Source: Ascaris suum (lineage: Eukaryota > Nematoda > Chromadorea > Rhabditida > Ascarididae). From it: a stretch of 64,000 nucleotides of DNA. A program made the position numbers and the translations under genes. Positions 12,601-25,900 of the stretch are shown piece by piece; the first letter of the stretch is position 1; each line of letters begins with the position of its first letter. The DNA lies in contig CM024175.1 of the NCBI GenBank assembly GCA_013433145.1, positions 7,610,516-7,674,515 of the forward strand. The letters run 5' to 3'. The notes below the pieces were generated by a model that was given only the letters and a program-made list of their open reading frames with translations, made no database searches and was not told where the DNA came from.

Positions 12601-14040
12601 GTGATGAAAGTAACAACCAGTGTGATCCGTTATCAAAGTTTACATATGTTTACGATGGAAACATTTTACGATTACAGATGGCGTTTATTGCAAGTCGACT
12701 TCAAGTAGCGTGCCATTCGGCGTATACCATCGGTGAGCATGCTACAGCATGTGATCGCTCTAAGGTTGGTTGAGTTCTTTTCTTTTATTTAACCGTTTAC
12801 TAGGAAATACATGTTACTAGTCAATATCACTAGTTTTACCAGATTCGCAGCATTATGGCTTTTTATTTCGATTGTTTAATATTAGCGACCTTTAGATTTC
12901 TGCGTTACTATATTTATCGATATAAGGTGGTTAATCTGATCGGTTGGCGTCACATTTGGATTTTTCGGATTTCACGATCTACTGCGGTAAAAAATACCAT
13001 CGTTGAGAGGTGTAATTATTTGCAGGTGCTCATTGCGTACGTAGAAAATTTGAATATTAGGCACTTTCAATGGCTCAACGATAACAGTGAATTGGCAACC
13101 ACTAGACTGAAAAGAAACTGCAACGAATGTTGGTCATTATTCTTTACTGTAATTCGAACTAGTAAAAGTCGCTGTTGGTAATCTTGAAAAGAACACTTTT
13201 TTTGTTATAATTTAAAAAAAAGTCATCAAAAGAGACACATTTTCAAAGGCGACGAATGCTGAAAGGGAATGCCCAGAATGTGTCGAATTTAGCTGAAATT
13301 TTAATTTACGGTGGCACTCCTATTGTCAGAGGAATACAAAGCTGCCGAATGCTGCTATTATTATCTCCATAATGAAAAAAAGCGTGACAGCATACAACTT
13401 ATCTAGCCTAATACATACAGGTACTACTGAAGTTTCCACTCAGGTTTTAGTGCATCATAAGGGGCATGTTGCAGTTGATACATTACAAAGGACAGAGATC
13501 AAGGAGACAGAAAGCGGGAAAGGTGCAAGTAGCAGACCTGCTAAGAATATCCTTGGTATCAGCTAAGCGTGATACATGTTAAGCCCTCTTTGAAGGCTTC
13601 TGCTCATTAAATCATCAGAAGTCACTTATCGTTCTAAGGCGCTCGATGCGCGTTATTCTTATATTACCTTTCAGTGCTACCGTTCTATCTCTGGAAGGTT
13701 CCATTATCACCTTTTTTATATGCAGTAGCGAATCCAGGGAGTGTGGTGGCGCTTTCTGGCTTCTTTGTTAGAATGTGGACTTGAATAATAAAAATTAACG
13801 CAGGAAGGTCTTTTCTTTCATTTCTCTTTTTTTCTAATGAACACTGTATCCGATATAAAAATGTAAAAAAAAAACATAAAAAACAAATACATAAAATTTG
13901 GTTGTGACACATTTGTCGAAAGCACCCCCCACCAATTATTTATGTTTAAGTTCTTTGTGATAAGCTTGTATTGCGAGGTAAATTAAACTCATTGAAATAT
14001 TCACGCTTATAGCAATATGCTTCAGCTATAAAGACCTTTG

Positions 14041-17000
14041 TTAAAATGATATGAGAGACCCGTATTGTGCAAATAAATACATAATTGTGAGACCGGTAGC
14101 AAGACCGGCACTCTGCAATAGCATTGTTTGTATTCCTTCTCGTAGATTCCTCTTCATTTCCTCTTCGGCCTTCTTATTGATTTCCGATAGCTGAAAAAAA
14201 AAATTAGTGCAATATGGCAACGAGATGCTTTCACACAGTAAGCTCTAGTTTCTTTTATATTAGTCTTGAGTTCGCTCCCACTGTGGACACATCTCCAGGC
14301 TGACATATTATCTTTCCTTCAATGAGTCTATAAATGGTTTGGAAAAGTTTCTTGAAAATGCTGACGCTGATAACCATATGGAGCAGTGTTCTAAAAAGGG
14401 CTTTATTTTCTTAATCGTTCAGAAATTTCGTGATAAGCAAAAATTTATCGCTTTATTTGCGCCTTTCTAGAAGTGAAATTTCTTCTTCTTAGAAGATTAT
14501 TGATATAACTGAGGGATATTTAAATTCATTTCACTCAGGATATTCTGTAGATGCTGCATTATGGCCTCATGAATATGTATTTAACTCCTCGCAATTAATT
14601 GAACAGCCGCCACAAGAATAATCGACAGACGACAACAAATCTAGTAAATTTTGCATGTGATTTCAATTAAGTCACGTCGATTAGGCAAAGTTGGGTGCAA
14701 ATGAAATGGTTCATATTATGTGGGGCTATGCAAGCTCTACCTCTATGCAATCACCAGTCAATCATCAAGAAAGCCATGAATCAAGAAATGCGCCTATTAT
14801 AGTCAAACTTTGATAATTTGCCAACATTTCATATATGAGACACTATTTGTCATTTTGACTTACCATGCCAGCAAGAGAAATATAGAGGAACATGCCACCG
14901 GCTAGTGCGAATATGAACTGTCCAAAATTTCTGTTGATTTCGCCGACAATGACACCGACGACGAAACCGCCGAGACAAGTGCTAGCGGAGGCGAGATTGT
15001 AGAAGAGAGCCTGTCTCGGGGACATACCCGAGTTTATCAGTATTGCGCAATCTCCTCAAAGTAAATAAAAATTACAGAGCAGTCCTTTCACTTTTCAAGC
15101 GACTATAATCACTACAGTTTTTCACTGAAGAACTTACTATTAATATCCTGTAATTTGGGCTGGATTTGTTCTTTACTGGTGTAAACAACTGAGCTGACGA
15201 AACTAAATTATTACTGAAAAAGAGCCAACAAACGCAGTGTTCATCGAAGCGAATCCAGAGGTATCATTTCTCTTCAGATACGTTGGCAAAATTGCACAGA
15301 TTCAAACAGCTGTCGGATTGTTGCTCCACACTGCGTCCGATTATGCGGTTGCAACAATAGAAATGCTGTGCGGTTGGACCATTCTTCTCTAACAGAAAAA
15401 TTGAGCACTCTATGTTTTAAATTGCAAGAGGAATGGAAAATTTATGTTTAGTAAATGAAAGATTTCAACAATTTTGTAGTGAACGCTGACCAAGTTCATG
15501 CGGAAGTTCCTCGCATAATACGGCCACTGAAATACTTATCCCGGAGAGGAAGCTTTCGTTGAAGGCGGCACCAATTGAGAGACCATCAATGAAATTGTGC
15601 AAACCGTCACCGAAGACAACCAACCACGCAACTGATGCGATATGAGGTTTCTTCAATTCATCTGATGCTCGACGTTGCAATTGTGTTTCCGGCTGAACAC
15701 ACCACTTATAAGCGTTTTGCGAACAACAACGTTCTAGGCAACTTCAAAACAATAGCGGTGCTAACTTTGTGTTTCGAAGATGAGACAGCGTTGCCGAGCG
15801 AAATATAGGAAAATACTGTATGTTATTATTACATACTGATAAGGGAGCTCATGACAACATCAGATGCATGCTAGCTTCATAGTGCTATTGGGGTTTCAGA
15901 AATTGCGAGTGACAGATTCGGAAACAGTCTGTTGGATTTCCTATTGATTGATCCATATTTCTTCAGCGCTCAATTCGAGGTTCGGAATCAATTACCAGTG
16001 AAAGAAATAATTTGTGATATCGCACCTATTTCCACTATATTGTCTGGAAGCAAATCCTTTTTTGCATGACCAACCGCAAAGAACCTCTTTCCGCAAAATG
16101 GTTTCGTCACGTTTCACAATATTAAAATGGATTATTTTCCTTTTCAATCAGTAGCTGCATATTTGATATTCGATGCTCTTTTACAATAATGTAAAATAAA
16201 GTATCGTGTTTCGAAGAGCCTTTTCCTAATATCACTCTTAATAAAGATGTGCATCAGTTAAAACACATTGCCTGGATGAACACACCTTGGCTTACCTGCA
16301 GATCGTTGCCAATTGCCGAATCATTTTCGTTTGTCGTTTCTTTCATCGCCGTATCCGGCCTAATTGACGATCGCTGCAAAAATAGCAAAATTTAGGCCGT
16401 CGTTCGTTGCGAACCGATTAGGCGTTTTTATCCTGTGATTTCTTTCAGCACCCTGAATGTGATGAAAATTAGCTGATCATTGACCCTTGATTGATTTCTT
16501 ATCGAAGATGCAAAAGATCTCCCATATAAATTGGTGAGCGTTTGCCAACGACTTTATTGAAGATATAGCTCTTCGTTAACGTGGCTCCTCGACTACATTC
16601 GGAGAAGAAAATAGGTATGCTGGCACTGGTATATAGAACTTGGTTGGCCTTAATTTCTTCAGAAGGTCGTTTTTCTATAGCAGTGAATGTCGCTTGATCG
16701 CCTAATTCTTCTCTGCTGCTTGTGGCTTTCTCCACGTTGTGCCATAGTTTTTCCTTGATACATGCTGTCAGTCTTTGAAGTTATCCATCTTTTGAAGTTT
16801 CGTTGCCACCAACAGCTTACACTCTATAAATGTGTATAAAGATATGGCTTATAAAAACAGGTGTGCTTTCCCAAAAACAAACGTGCTAGTGCACATTCCT
16901 TACCCAGGGTTCCTGATCGCATCACCAAGTTACATAATTCACCTACAACACATGGGTTATTTTATGGATAAAAAAGCGCGAAAAAAACCGATGTTTCGCA

Positions 17001-19165
17001 AGCGAACCTCTTTGATGTCGCATCCGATTGTTAGGAGTTTATCGACAAAATAAAACAAATAGATCCCTCCGATAATTGTCCACGATTTTGCAAGATAATT
17101 CGGCACGAATATAAGCAGATCAAATGCCTTAAAAGTGGACTGTGACATTCCCAAAGAAGCTTGCATATTAAGATAGAGTATATATCGAGCGCTCCTAGTT
17201 GAATCGAAAGTTAACTACAATCATGTACTTTTACGGTAGTGGCACGCTGTGACGATTGGTAGGTGTCAGGGGGATTGGTACGATATATACTCATTCACTC
17301 ACGTTTCTATGGTCGGATAGTTTTGTAGGTTTACTAAGAGGTGCTTTTTTATCCGATTTAACCGTTCAAATGAACCTTCTGCAGAAGGCCTACTTTTCTG
17401 CAGTTTGGGAAACTTGCTTCTTAGAGGCGCTTTTGTGGCAGCATAATATCTATGCGTATGTATGTAGCGCCTTTCTATGTCTGCCTATCTATTCGGCTAT
17501 TTCGACTTCAGAAGAAGTCAAAGTTACGTAAGTTGATCGTCGTAATTTACACCGCACGATACATACTATATTTTACTCCGTCAATTTCATTTGGAGTTAT
17601 AGACATTTAATGGGATGCCTGCACGTTGCACCTGCCGATCTTTCATTTCACATCTGTTGTAGAAAAAAGAATGCATTGATGATCATCTGACGTATTGTAA
17701 AACGAATGCGTTATTCTTCCGATTTCATTTTTATTATTGATTCACGAAAATGGTGAGCCTAGTAAGCGGCATATAAAGTTCTTCTGACACGTTTATCCCT
17801 TTCATGTTGATCAAACATATGCACTATACTGTGATATAAATTTTAAAAAAAAATTTCTTAACTTAAGCTTTAGTGACTTCCGAGTTGAAAATAACGAACG
17901 GACAGGCAGATACGCACACATAGCTACAAACTTGGTCATGTCACAATTGCTTTGCAACTAAATATTTGTGCAATCGCACAACAAATGGGGAAATGTGCCC
18001 GAAGAGTTGGCACAATATGTGTTTTTGCAATTATGTCGATGGCAGCAAACACTATTACGAGTTTCTGACAAATAAAAAAATATGTGCAGTAATGCGTCTA
18101 TAATTTAACTGCCTCGAATGAACGGCTAATTGTAAAAAAGTAACTCGTTTTCCTCTCATGCAAAATGAAAACTCGGTGCGTACAAAATGCGTCAGAGTCA
18201 TTGCCATAAAAGTGTCTTTTACGGTGAGCAACTACGTTAGCTGACCGATCATCGATGCCGACAAGATCGATCATCGTGTACACTATATCCACCTCTTTCA
18301 GTGGCACTCAAGCTGAAAGTTTTAGTTGAGAAATTAAATTATAATCTCATTCGCTTAGATAAGCAATAATTGAAACAATAAATCACTGAAAATGAAAGTC
18401 ATAAAAGAGCCAGCAAAAAAGTTTGATTTGCCGAAAATATAATATTTCATCACTAAAAGACAGTCGCAATGAATATCCCACCGAAGTAATAGGCTAAGAG
18501 TACTCTTGGCTCATACTTGTAATAAGAATCTACCTCAGGAAGAAGATTGAAAACAGCGCTACCAGAGAGCGTTCCAACGCCAAGAGCAACGAAATATGTC
18601 AGTGTACGATCATAGAATTTACGTGAAAGAAGTGGTAATAATAAAATACCGCACGCTGCCGATAGACTGATGATCGTAACCATCGCTAACCCGATGCCCC
18701 AGACTGAAATTGTGGCTTGGTGAATAGGAAGCACTGAAGGCTGCCTCGACTCATTGAGAGTGAAGAGAGTAAATACAGCAAAAGTTTAATTTTTTTTCGA
18801 GTGTTCTCTGAGCTTTTGACGGGAGCATTCCCAGTATGGATGTACAAGAATCGCTCGCCAACATTCACCATTGACTGTTTCAGCGTTAGTTTAATGAGAG
18901 TTGGAAAAGAATGTTTCGTGTCGCTCAGCATGTGCTTTTGGAGATGAATGTTTTCGGTTTGCAGTATTTGAAATATTAAAGTTCATAAGTAAACGCTTCT
19001 TTTAAAGTTACTTGCCTTGCCATGCGGGTGGTGGATTTGCAGTTATGCCACCACTTAGATCCAATGACTTATTCAAAAACTTCATACAAAATTCGGTGCC
19101 ATTTGTTGGTCTGAATTCACTTATCACCTCCGCAAATGATTGACTTCCTATGCTTATCATATCAC
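14041..19165 (-). CDS. ZIP8/ZIP14-type metal transporter (SLC39 family), eight exons, 5' exon missing
   Basis: Minus-strand exons in coding order: 19165-19016, 18703-18534, 17127-16989, 16764-16640, 16373-16296, 15692-15491, 15054-14864, 14190-14041 (TAA). All joins keep phase (1,0,1,0,0,1,0). Order: an extracellular stretch with two N-glycosylation sequons (NGT, NKS); TM1 ([15 protein letters not shown]); TM2 ending [13 protein letters not shown]3 ([13 protein letters not shown]); a cytosolic loop; then [16 protein letters not shown] and [10 protein letters not shown], the metal site; and [16 protein letters not shown] plus the last helix [14 protein letters not shown]. In vertebrates EExPHELGD with Glu replacing the first His marks ZIP8 and ZIP14, which import Zn, Mn, Fe and Cd at the plasma membrane. 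Oddities: a GC-AG intron (19015-18704), Gly where human ZIP14 has Asp in ISLADM, and a spare TM3-like segment (see findings). The signal-peptide exon upstream of 19165 was not found. The 16640 donor is the weakest boundary. Substrate not inferable. Confidence 0.93.
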
Positions 19166-19444
19166 CTGCAATTTATTGAATTATTTCAAAGCATCAATAA
19201 AAGCAACGATTTATGACCCGTTGAAAATTTTATAATTACGCTGAGTCAAACCGTAATGAATCATCGATAACATCTACGAGAATAATGTTTACATGGAAAG
19301 AAGAGAATCTATCGGACTAAAATGAAGCAATATTTATTTGAAAATAATTATCACCTAAGAAAGGGAAGAATTTCATCGATGATCAATTGAACGATTCGAT
19401 TAAGTATATACTAGACCGGTGAACAATAAATTATCGATGAAAAC

Positions 19445-19702
19445 AAATCTTGTTGAGAAAAATTTCCGACAATGATTGTATTCCATTAGCGGTGAAGCAT
19501 AAATATACCGCATACTTTACAGACGATAAAAAGGAATATTGTTGACAAGAACTTTCGAGAGTGATTCTATTCAATTAGCGATGAATTATGAGTACGTCAG
19601 TAAGAAGGACGATAGAAAGGAATATTGTTGATAGGAACTTTCTAGAATAATTGTATCCAGTTAATGGTGAAGCATATATACATTGCACACTTTACAAATG
19701 AT
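19445..19702. repeat. three degenerate tandem units of about 86 bp
   Basis: Units start near 19445, 19531 and 19617. Shared landmarks are a TTGTTGA motif, then a TTTC(C/G/T)-(A/G)GA block, TGATTGTAT(T/C)C-like and GTGAAGCATA-like segments, and CTTTACA-GAT near the end. Divergence between units is obvious, so this is an old array. It lies just upstream (in gene orientation) of the first visible ZIP exon. Confidence 0.65.
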
Positions 19703-22593
19703 CACAAAATTTCTTGCATATAGAATACAAATCTACTGCAAGAATATAGCACAATTAATATAGTTGATACAGTGATTAACTCAATAATAAAAAATATTTC
19801 TGATATATATTTCAGATATATACTCAATAGTATTTCAGAGAAGTTCCATTTTCCTTCTATATAGCGACCAATTCAAATAACGAAATTATCGATGCGTTCG
19901 TAACGATTAAAATAAAATACACGTGCATAGAACAATTATGCAAATTAGTAACGTTAAACACGTTGGCGCCGCATAGTATGAATAAGTAAGCAGAATCGTT
20001 TTTACTGAGGAATGCATTTTAATAGTTGGAAAATTTGTGAAACTATTGAAGAATTTATGTGAAACTCTGGCAAATAGTGAACTCATTTCAGTTCCGTTCA
20101 CTTCAAAGTAAATTCATTTGAATTCACTTCAGTGGCTGAGCAACTCACTTCCTCTATATATAGTGCAATAGCACATTTTTTGACTAAAAAATGACAGCAA
20201 TAAAAAATAGGACAACGCTCAATAAAGAGATGTGAGGGAAAGGATAAGGGTAGGGGATTCGTGGAAATGGCGATCATATGCCACTTGTATGTCATCATGA
20301 AAGTTTTGCATTCTCTAAAACTAGGGAGAGGATTACTGAGATTTGCTGGATTTGTGGGGTTGCTCGTCATTAAAAACCGGAATCGTCGAATGCGCAAATA
20401 TGAAAAAAGCCGCCATATGAGAGGGATAAATGCTCATCGATAATACACCTATTTGCAACTAATGTTCAAATTTTAAAAAAGCTTTATAAAAGAGAAATGG
20501 GGATAATGAGAAAGAGAGAGGGAGAGAGAGAGAAAAAGAAGATAACTAAGGATGGTCGATGTTGACAATCGATAGGTTATGAGAATTACAAATGAAAATT
20601 TTCCACGTCGCAAAATTTGCCGTTGCTCTGTTGTCTGTTGACAAAAAGTCACGAAATCATTATGGCGATTGCAAGTGCAGCGCAACACGATCCACAACTT
20701 CAGCGCCTTCTGACCATATGGAAACCCGTTTTTATGAGCCTTTGCAATCCTGCATCCAAAAGCGTATAGTGTGATCGTTTCTGTGCATACTTCCACTAAT
20801 CGGTTCCATAAATTTTCAACGAAAAATGAAAAATGTCGAGCATGTTGAATGCATTGGAAGTTTTCGTAAACATTTTCACTTAGTCATGAAATCGAAAAAA
20901 AAAACTACTGCTGTGGCCATGAAATGGGCTATTAGGCTTATTCGCTGCCCCGATTCGCAAGTTAATTCATGCTTGCGCGAAAAGAAGACAGAGTCGGGTA
21001 AGCTGATATAAGCTACCCAAGCTCAATCCCGTCATTGGCGTGCTAATTGAAGACCATAAGTTGATCTGATCTTCGTATTCGACAACTTCATCGCTAGCTT
21101 CCCTCTCAAGTCAGCGTAATACACCTGGTGTCCTTGTATTTTGTCGCGTCGCCTGCATTACTGTACATCTCTGGGCTGCTTCTAGTGCAATATCGAAACA
21201 TCTATTGAACGCAAGTGCTTGCAAATCAAAATTTGTTGAGGCAAAGATCCAACTCTCGTGCAGTATATTCGCATTTGCGTATCTCCACTGCCTGCCTTGA
21301 TATTGCGCAACGCCGTTGTTGCTTGAGACAGATACTGAGTGCTTCTCGCAACATTTGAGGAGGATTCATCCTAGTTTCTTTAAGGGAAGTTTCAGGAGTT
21401 TAGAGAACCCTGTGCTTTCAACGAGAGTTGTCTCAAGCACAAGAATTCACTGAATTAAAGTTAGGCAAATACGATGGCAAAAGAAGATATGAATTGCACA
21501 AAATTGTCGCTGACCCAGTCTTGCGTGGTTCTGATAGTAGTTAAGGGAACAGAATCTTACTACATTATTCACCAATCTTTGCAAAACACCTTACGCTGCG
21601 TTGCATATCGATGAAACTACTGCACATAAATCCTTCGTGGTGAACTTTGGATTCATATTTGTAACCGTCTTCTCCACTGAAAACCATTAAAACCATCATG
21701 GATTTTGGTTACCGACTCTTTTGCCAACATCGTCCTTTGCGATGGTCAACATGGATCGAGTCGCTGGAAAAAAGCATTGAAAGGTAACGCCCATATGCGA
21801 AAGGTCACTGCAATCCGATGCATCTAGAAAGTCCAACGATCGATTTGATCGTTGAATAGTTGAACTTAACATGTGTTGTAAGACTACATTTTCAGCTCGT
21901 CAAAACACACACTCTGTGATAGTTAAAGAGACTCCTATAGCGTTAGCAGCTTTGTTGCCGGTTGTCTATGTTTCCGGGTCGGTTGGACCTCCGATTTTCT
22001 GTTATCTGCTATGAGGTTGCAGCAGCTTTCGAACATCCCACTAGAGGGTACATGCAATATCCTCACTTTGCTGGCAACGACTGAGTGCCCAGTGGGTTGT
22101 TAAATTATTCAGAAAGGAAAATAACTAGAAGAGCAGCATCCTTATCAAAAAACGAACAAAAAGTTTTCTGATTCTTTCAGCAGTGGCATCCTTACCTATC
22201 ATTCTCAAGACATTCATTTACAAGCATGTTCTGGCGAGCAGAATAGCGGAATCAATCCGTTTACTGTAAAAATATAATGAACCTCGCATGCTATCTTATA
22301 GACATTTACTAGCGGAGAGACGATTGAAGACAGCTGGCAATATTGAAACGAAAACAACTTAGAATTTTGGTCCGTCCTAAATTGAACCAACCGAATAAAC
22401 ACTTGTACTGCAATTTTTAAAAAAATTAACTTTCATGACTTCGAGTTTGCGGCCGTGTGATTTTCTTAAGTTTTTCACTTTCTAGAACCATTCAAGTATG
22501 AGCAAAAATTTTTTCCTTTGATGATTCGGAGAAGCAATCGGTTCCGCATGAATAACTAATTCTATGAGGCTGCTGAGTCGCATTATTAAGAGA

Positions 22594-22595
<2 letters not shown>

Positions 22596-22681
<86 letters not shown>
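22596..22681. repeat. (AT)n microsatellite, 86 bp
   Basis: Uninterrupted alternating A and T. First of four such arrays in the window. Confidence 0.98.
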
Positions 22682-22684
<3 letters not shown>

Positions 22685-22828
22685 AAATATGCCAATCACA
22701 TGTATATCACGAACTGCCAAGAACATAAAAGGAACGTGGATACTTAAGCAATCACAAATACCTAATAGAAGAACTTGATAAGCCGAAACGATCGCACTTA
22801 CAAAGTTGTTATTGATGAACCATTTTAC

Positions 22829-22996
22829 CGACTCGAGTATCATCTACAGAACGTAGATCACCGATGAAGTGTATATCGATTTTTAAGCGCTTTAAGTTCT
22901 CACGAAGCACTTTAAAAACCACCAATGGTATAGAGGTCATTTGTACGTTAGTCGCACATTGCAAAATTTGCAACTCTATTTTCGGCCATTCTTGAG
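22829..22996 (-). CDS. orphan internal exon of an unidentified gene
   Basis: Minus-strand segment bounded by a good acceptor (ATAATTTCAG before 22996) and donor (TCG|GTAAAAT after 22829), open in one frame for 55 codons: QEWPKIELQI... IPLVVFKVLRENLKRLK, then IDIHFIGDLRSVDDTRV. The amphipathic, mixed composition looks like a folded domain rather than translated AT-rich DNA. Phase is 1 in and 1 out. I recognise no family and found no partner exon, so gene limits are unknown. It could belong to a gene extending towards 28 kb. Confidence 0.45.
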
Positions 22997-25900
22997 CTGA
23001 AATTATCGAATTGCGCGTAAACACACATAAATAAGCATAGAAACATACACATCATCGCAGTCCGCTATAAAATCGTAACTTTGCAAAACGACATAGCAGG
23101 CGAACCATTCGAATGCAATTTGCAATTGAACACCAGCCGTCTTTTAATCAAAATACATCTGTGCGGGGGGTATGGTAATTAAACTTAGCCGTCGTGTTCA
23201 CGACGCTATAACACTTGCAACTGTTGCATTTCACTGAGCGAAAATATGTTTAAGAGAACCATATCTTCAACACTTTACTTCGAAGGAGATGTCTCATACT
23301 ATGCGTAGACAAGGAGGAAGTTACTCTTCTGTTTCTGTGAAAGGAGTAGGAAGGCGATCTCCCACTTTCGGACTAAGAAGAGAGTTGCTGATTGCTGACG
23401 CTTCGTGCGGGACAGACCGCTATCGCGGGTACAGATAAGTTCCAAGGGATGCGTGCCGCAAAAAAAGTTAGTGTATAACATAGGTCGCAGGAAGAGATAC
23501 ACAAGGAAGTGACATCGTATTTGTCAGTTCCTGAACTATATATAAAAGGTGTGATCTTTGAATGAACACGGGCCTTCTTCAAGCCAAAATGAGACTTTCT
23601 TAGTGATGCGGCAGTTGAACATTACATTATCCACAAAACCACAATAAATACAAGTGCCGTATTTCAAAATGCGATAGAAATGTGAAAGGAAAATGATCCA
23701 CAAAAACATAGAGAATGGGATATAAGTTAAATAGAGAGCAATTGCTTACGTGAATCATCTCTAATTGAAGAGATTTCCTCAAAGATCGCAATTCTTATCA
23801 TTTTAGCAGCTTAGAAACGAATGCAAAAATATTTCTTCGGTAGCTGCACTTTTTGAAATGCAAAAAAAACGGGTCCATTGATAAAAAACATAAACCGAAG
23901 CCGAAGGAAAGTAAGGCAGTATCGATGGATATGCTCACTGAGAAGTGTCAACACAACATTCTCTACGAATGGACACTTTCTTTCATTTTTAGAGGAGTAT
24001 ACTTCATAGAATGAGAGCAAACGCTCTGTGAATAAGAAGTTGCAAGACATGGTCAAGTGTGCTCATCGTCTCATTTACGGCGTAATGCACCAGTGACTGG
24101 CTTCAACTCAGCAATTTGCAGGTGAATTGCTGCAAAAATTTCTGAGTTTAATGTCGCTGTGGGGAGCTCAGTAGTAATAAGCATCGGTGATTAAATAGGT
24201 CACCGTTTCGAAATCCTTATATATTTTCTAGATCGACGAAAAAAAAAACAGTACAACAAATGCGTAATGGGCATCACATCAAATCATCATTCATAAGAAA
24301 GATGTTGTTGAAGTTTCATTCCAGAATTTAAGAGTCGAGTTAAAACTTCCCTTTAAAAATTGAAGCCTAATTTTCGCACGCGATTAATATCTCTTTATAT
24401 TGCACGCAGTTGTATTGGAGGAAATAAAAAGAAAACACTTAAGTTCTATAAAATTGAATGGGTAATGAATATGTGTACCCGATTACCTTGTTTGCATAAT
24501 ATCTGACAATTTAAAAAACTGGTTAACCTGGATAAAACTTATTGCTGTTGCGTTGTAAGAGTATGACTCTTTTCCGGTTGATGAATAAAATGAATCTAGC
24601 CATTGTGTGTAAAAAGAAGACCATTGAATTACTAGAGAATACAACCTATAAGAGTGGATTAGTTTGGTTACACAAATGTAGCACAGCAATCGCGCTATCC
24701 CCAATCGATAGGTACGTAAGGCAAAGATTTTTTTTCGCCTTCCCATTGGCGTTTCTTGCACGTGATATTTGTCAAACGTGAGCTTTGTTACTGCAATATT
24801 TTAGAGTCCCGAAATGGAGACCTTTTTTTAAAACGATCGTACAGGATTACGGCGTTTGATTTTTAACCAACAATGGAAATTCTGCTTAGATCACAATGAA
24901 CTGTATTACAGTATATTTTACAGTATGCAGCATATTTTACAGCATCCCTCGAAACCTACGAAGAACCTCAAAAATTTGTCAATCATCTAAAACACGGCTA
25001 TAAGGCAGACATTTGATTTTCATCGATCTCTACGTCGCATTATTAGTCCCGTATTTTATGCTTGTGACGCTAGCGGTTCCATTATTGAAACATTTCGAGA
25101 GAAAAATGTCATATAGCTATACTACACACACACCACGCGCACCAACAATATCGCATCTTGTTTTATTTTTCAAAAAATTGCCGTCCACTAAGTAAACATC
25201 TCAACTGATCCCTCTAGTCGATCTGCAAAGAAGTACTGCACCCTTATAATAGGTTAAATAAATATGCAAATGAAATAAGCTGCAAGTAGCATGATTTGCA
25301 CGTGAATTTATCGTGTATAAGAGTCTTGATTTAGACTGAATGTTCAGAAATATTATGACAGCCAAAGTAATTGGGAACTAAGCGTGAAGATAGGAGCGAT
25401 AAAAGCGGATTCACTTTAGTGAGGGGTAATACTCGAAGCAAAAAACCTGATGGGCAACTCGTTGCATTCCACTTGATGTGAACTGGCAATTATTGGAATT
25501 GCATGATGAACCAGCCTCAGCGAGACAGACGTCTTCGTTACATCAGCGCAACGAACAGGTAAACGTATCGACTGTGAGAACGCTACCCGCCGTCCACTCA
25601 ACAAAACGGAGAGTGCACACCTTTCCACGATACCTGCTCATCGTTCATCTCGTATAAAGGCACTCTTAGATGCGTTGTTTGCACTCAACAATATCAAACA
25701 CATCGCTTGACCATTACAATCGCCATCTCAATAGTCAGTTGTGCTCACGGATAAAATTACTTTCAGGGCACTTAAGAGACAGAAACAACGAAAGACAAAT
25801 ATTTGTGAAAATGCCTATTTAAGTAATCCGAGAAAAATAACATAAAGAATTTCCAAAGTAATGCTGATGAGAGTATTGACGGATAAAATAATGAAAAAAC

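Larger units (their letters stand above)
8457..14040. other. intergenic stretch, no supportable gene
   Basis: Gene-free by my reading apart from a dispersed 33-bp direct repeat (9026 and 9649). Open frames here (for example 108 codons at 12855-13181 on +) have no recognisable domain and lack paired splice signals. The end nearest 14040 should hold the 3' UTR of the ZIP gene on the minus strand. Confidence 0.5.
19166..22828. other. 5' flank or first intron of the ZIP gene, plus unassigned sequence
   Basis: Must contain the missing first exon of the ZIP gene, which should end one base into a codon; no minus-strand frame with a signal peptide and matching donor was convincing. Otherwise it holds the 86-bp tandem array, a GA-rich run near 20510-20530 and an AT dinucleotide array near the end. 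21040-22090 has higher G+C than its surroundings but no frame I can support. Confidence 0.5.

Noticed and set aside
12855..13181. 108-codon plus-strand frame
   Set aside because: Phe/Ile/Tyr/Arg-rich without motif or splice partners; consistent with translated A+T-rich DNA.
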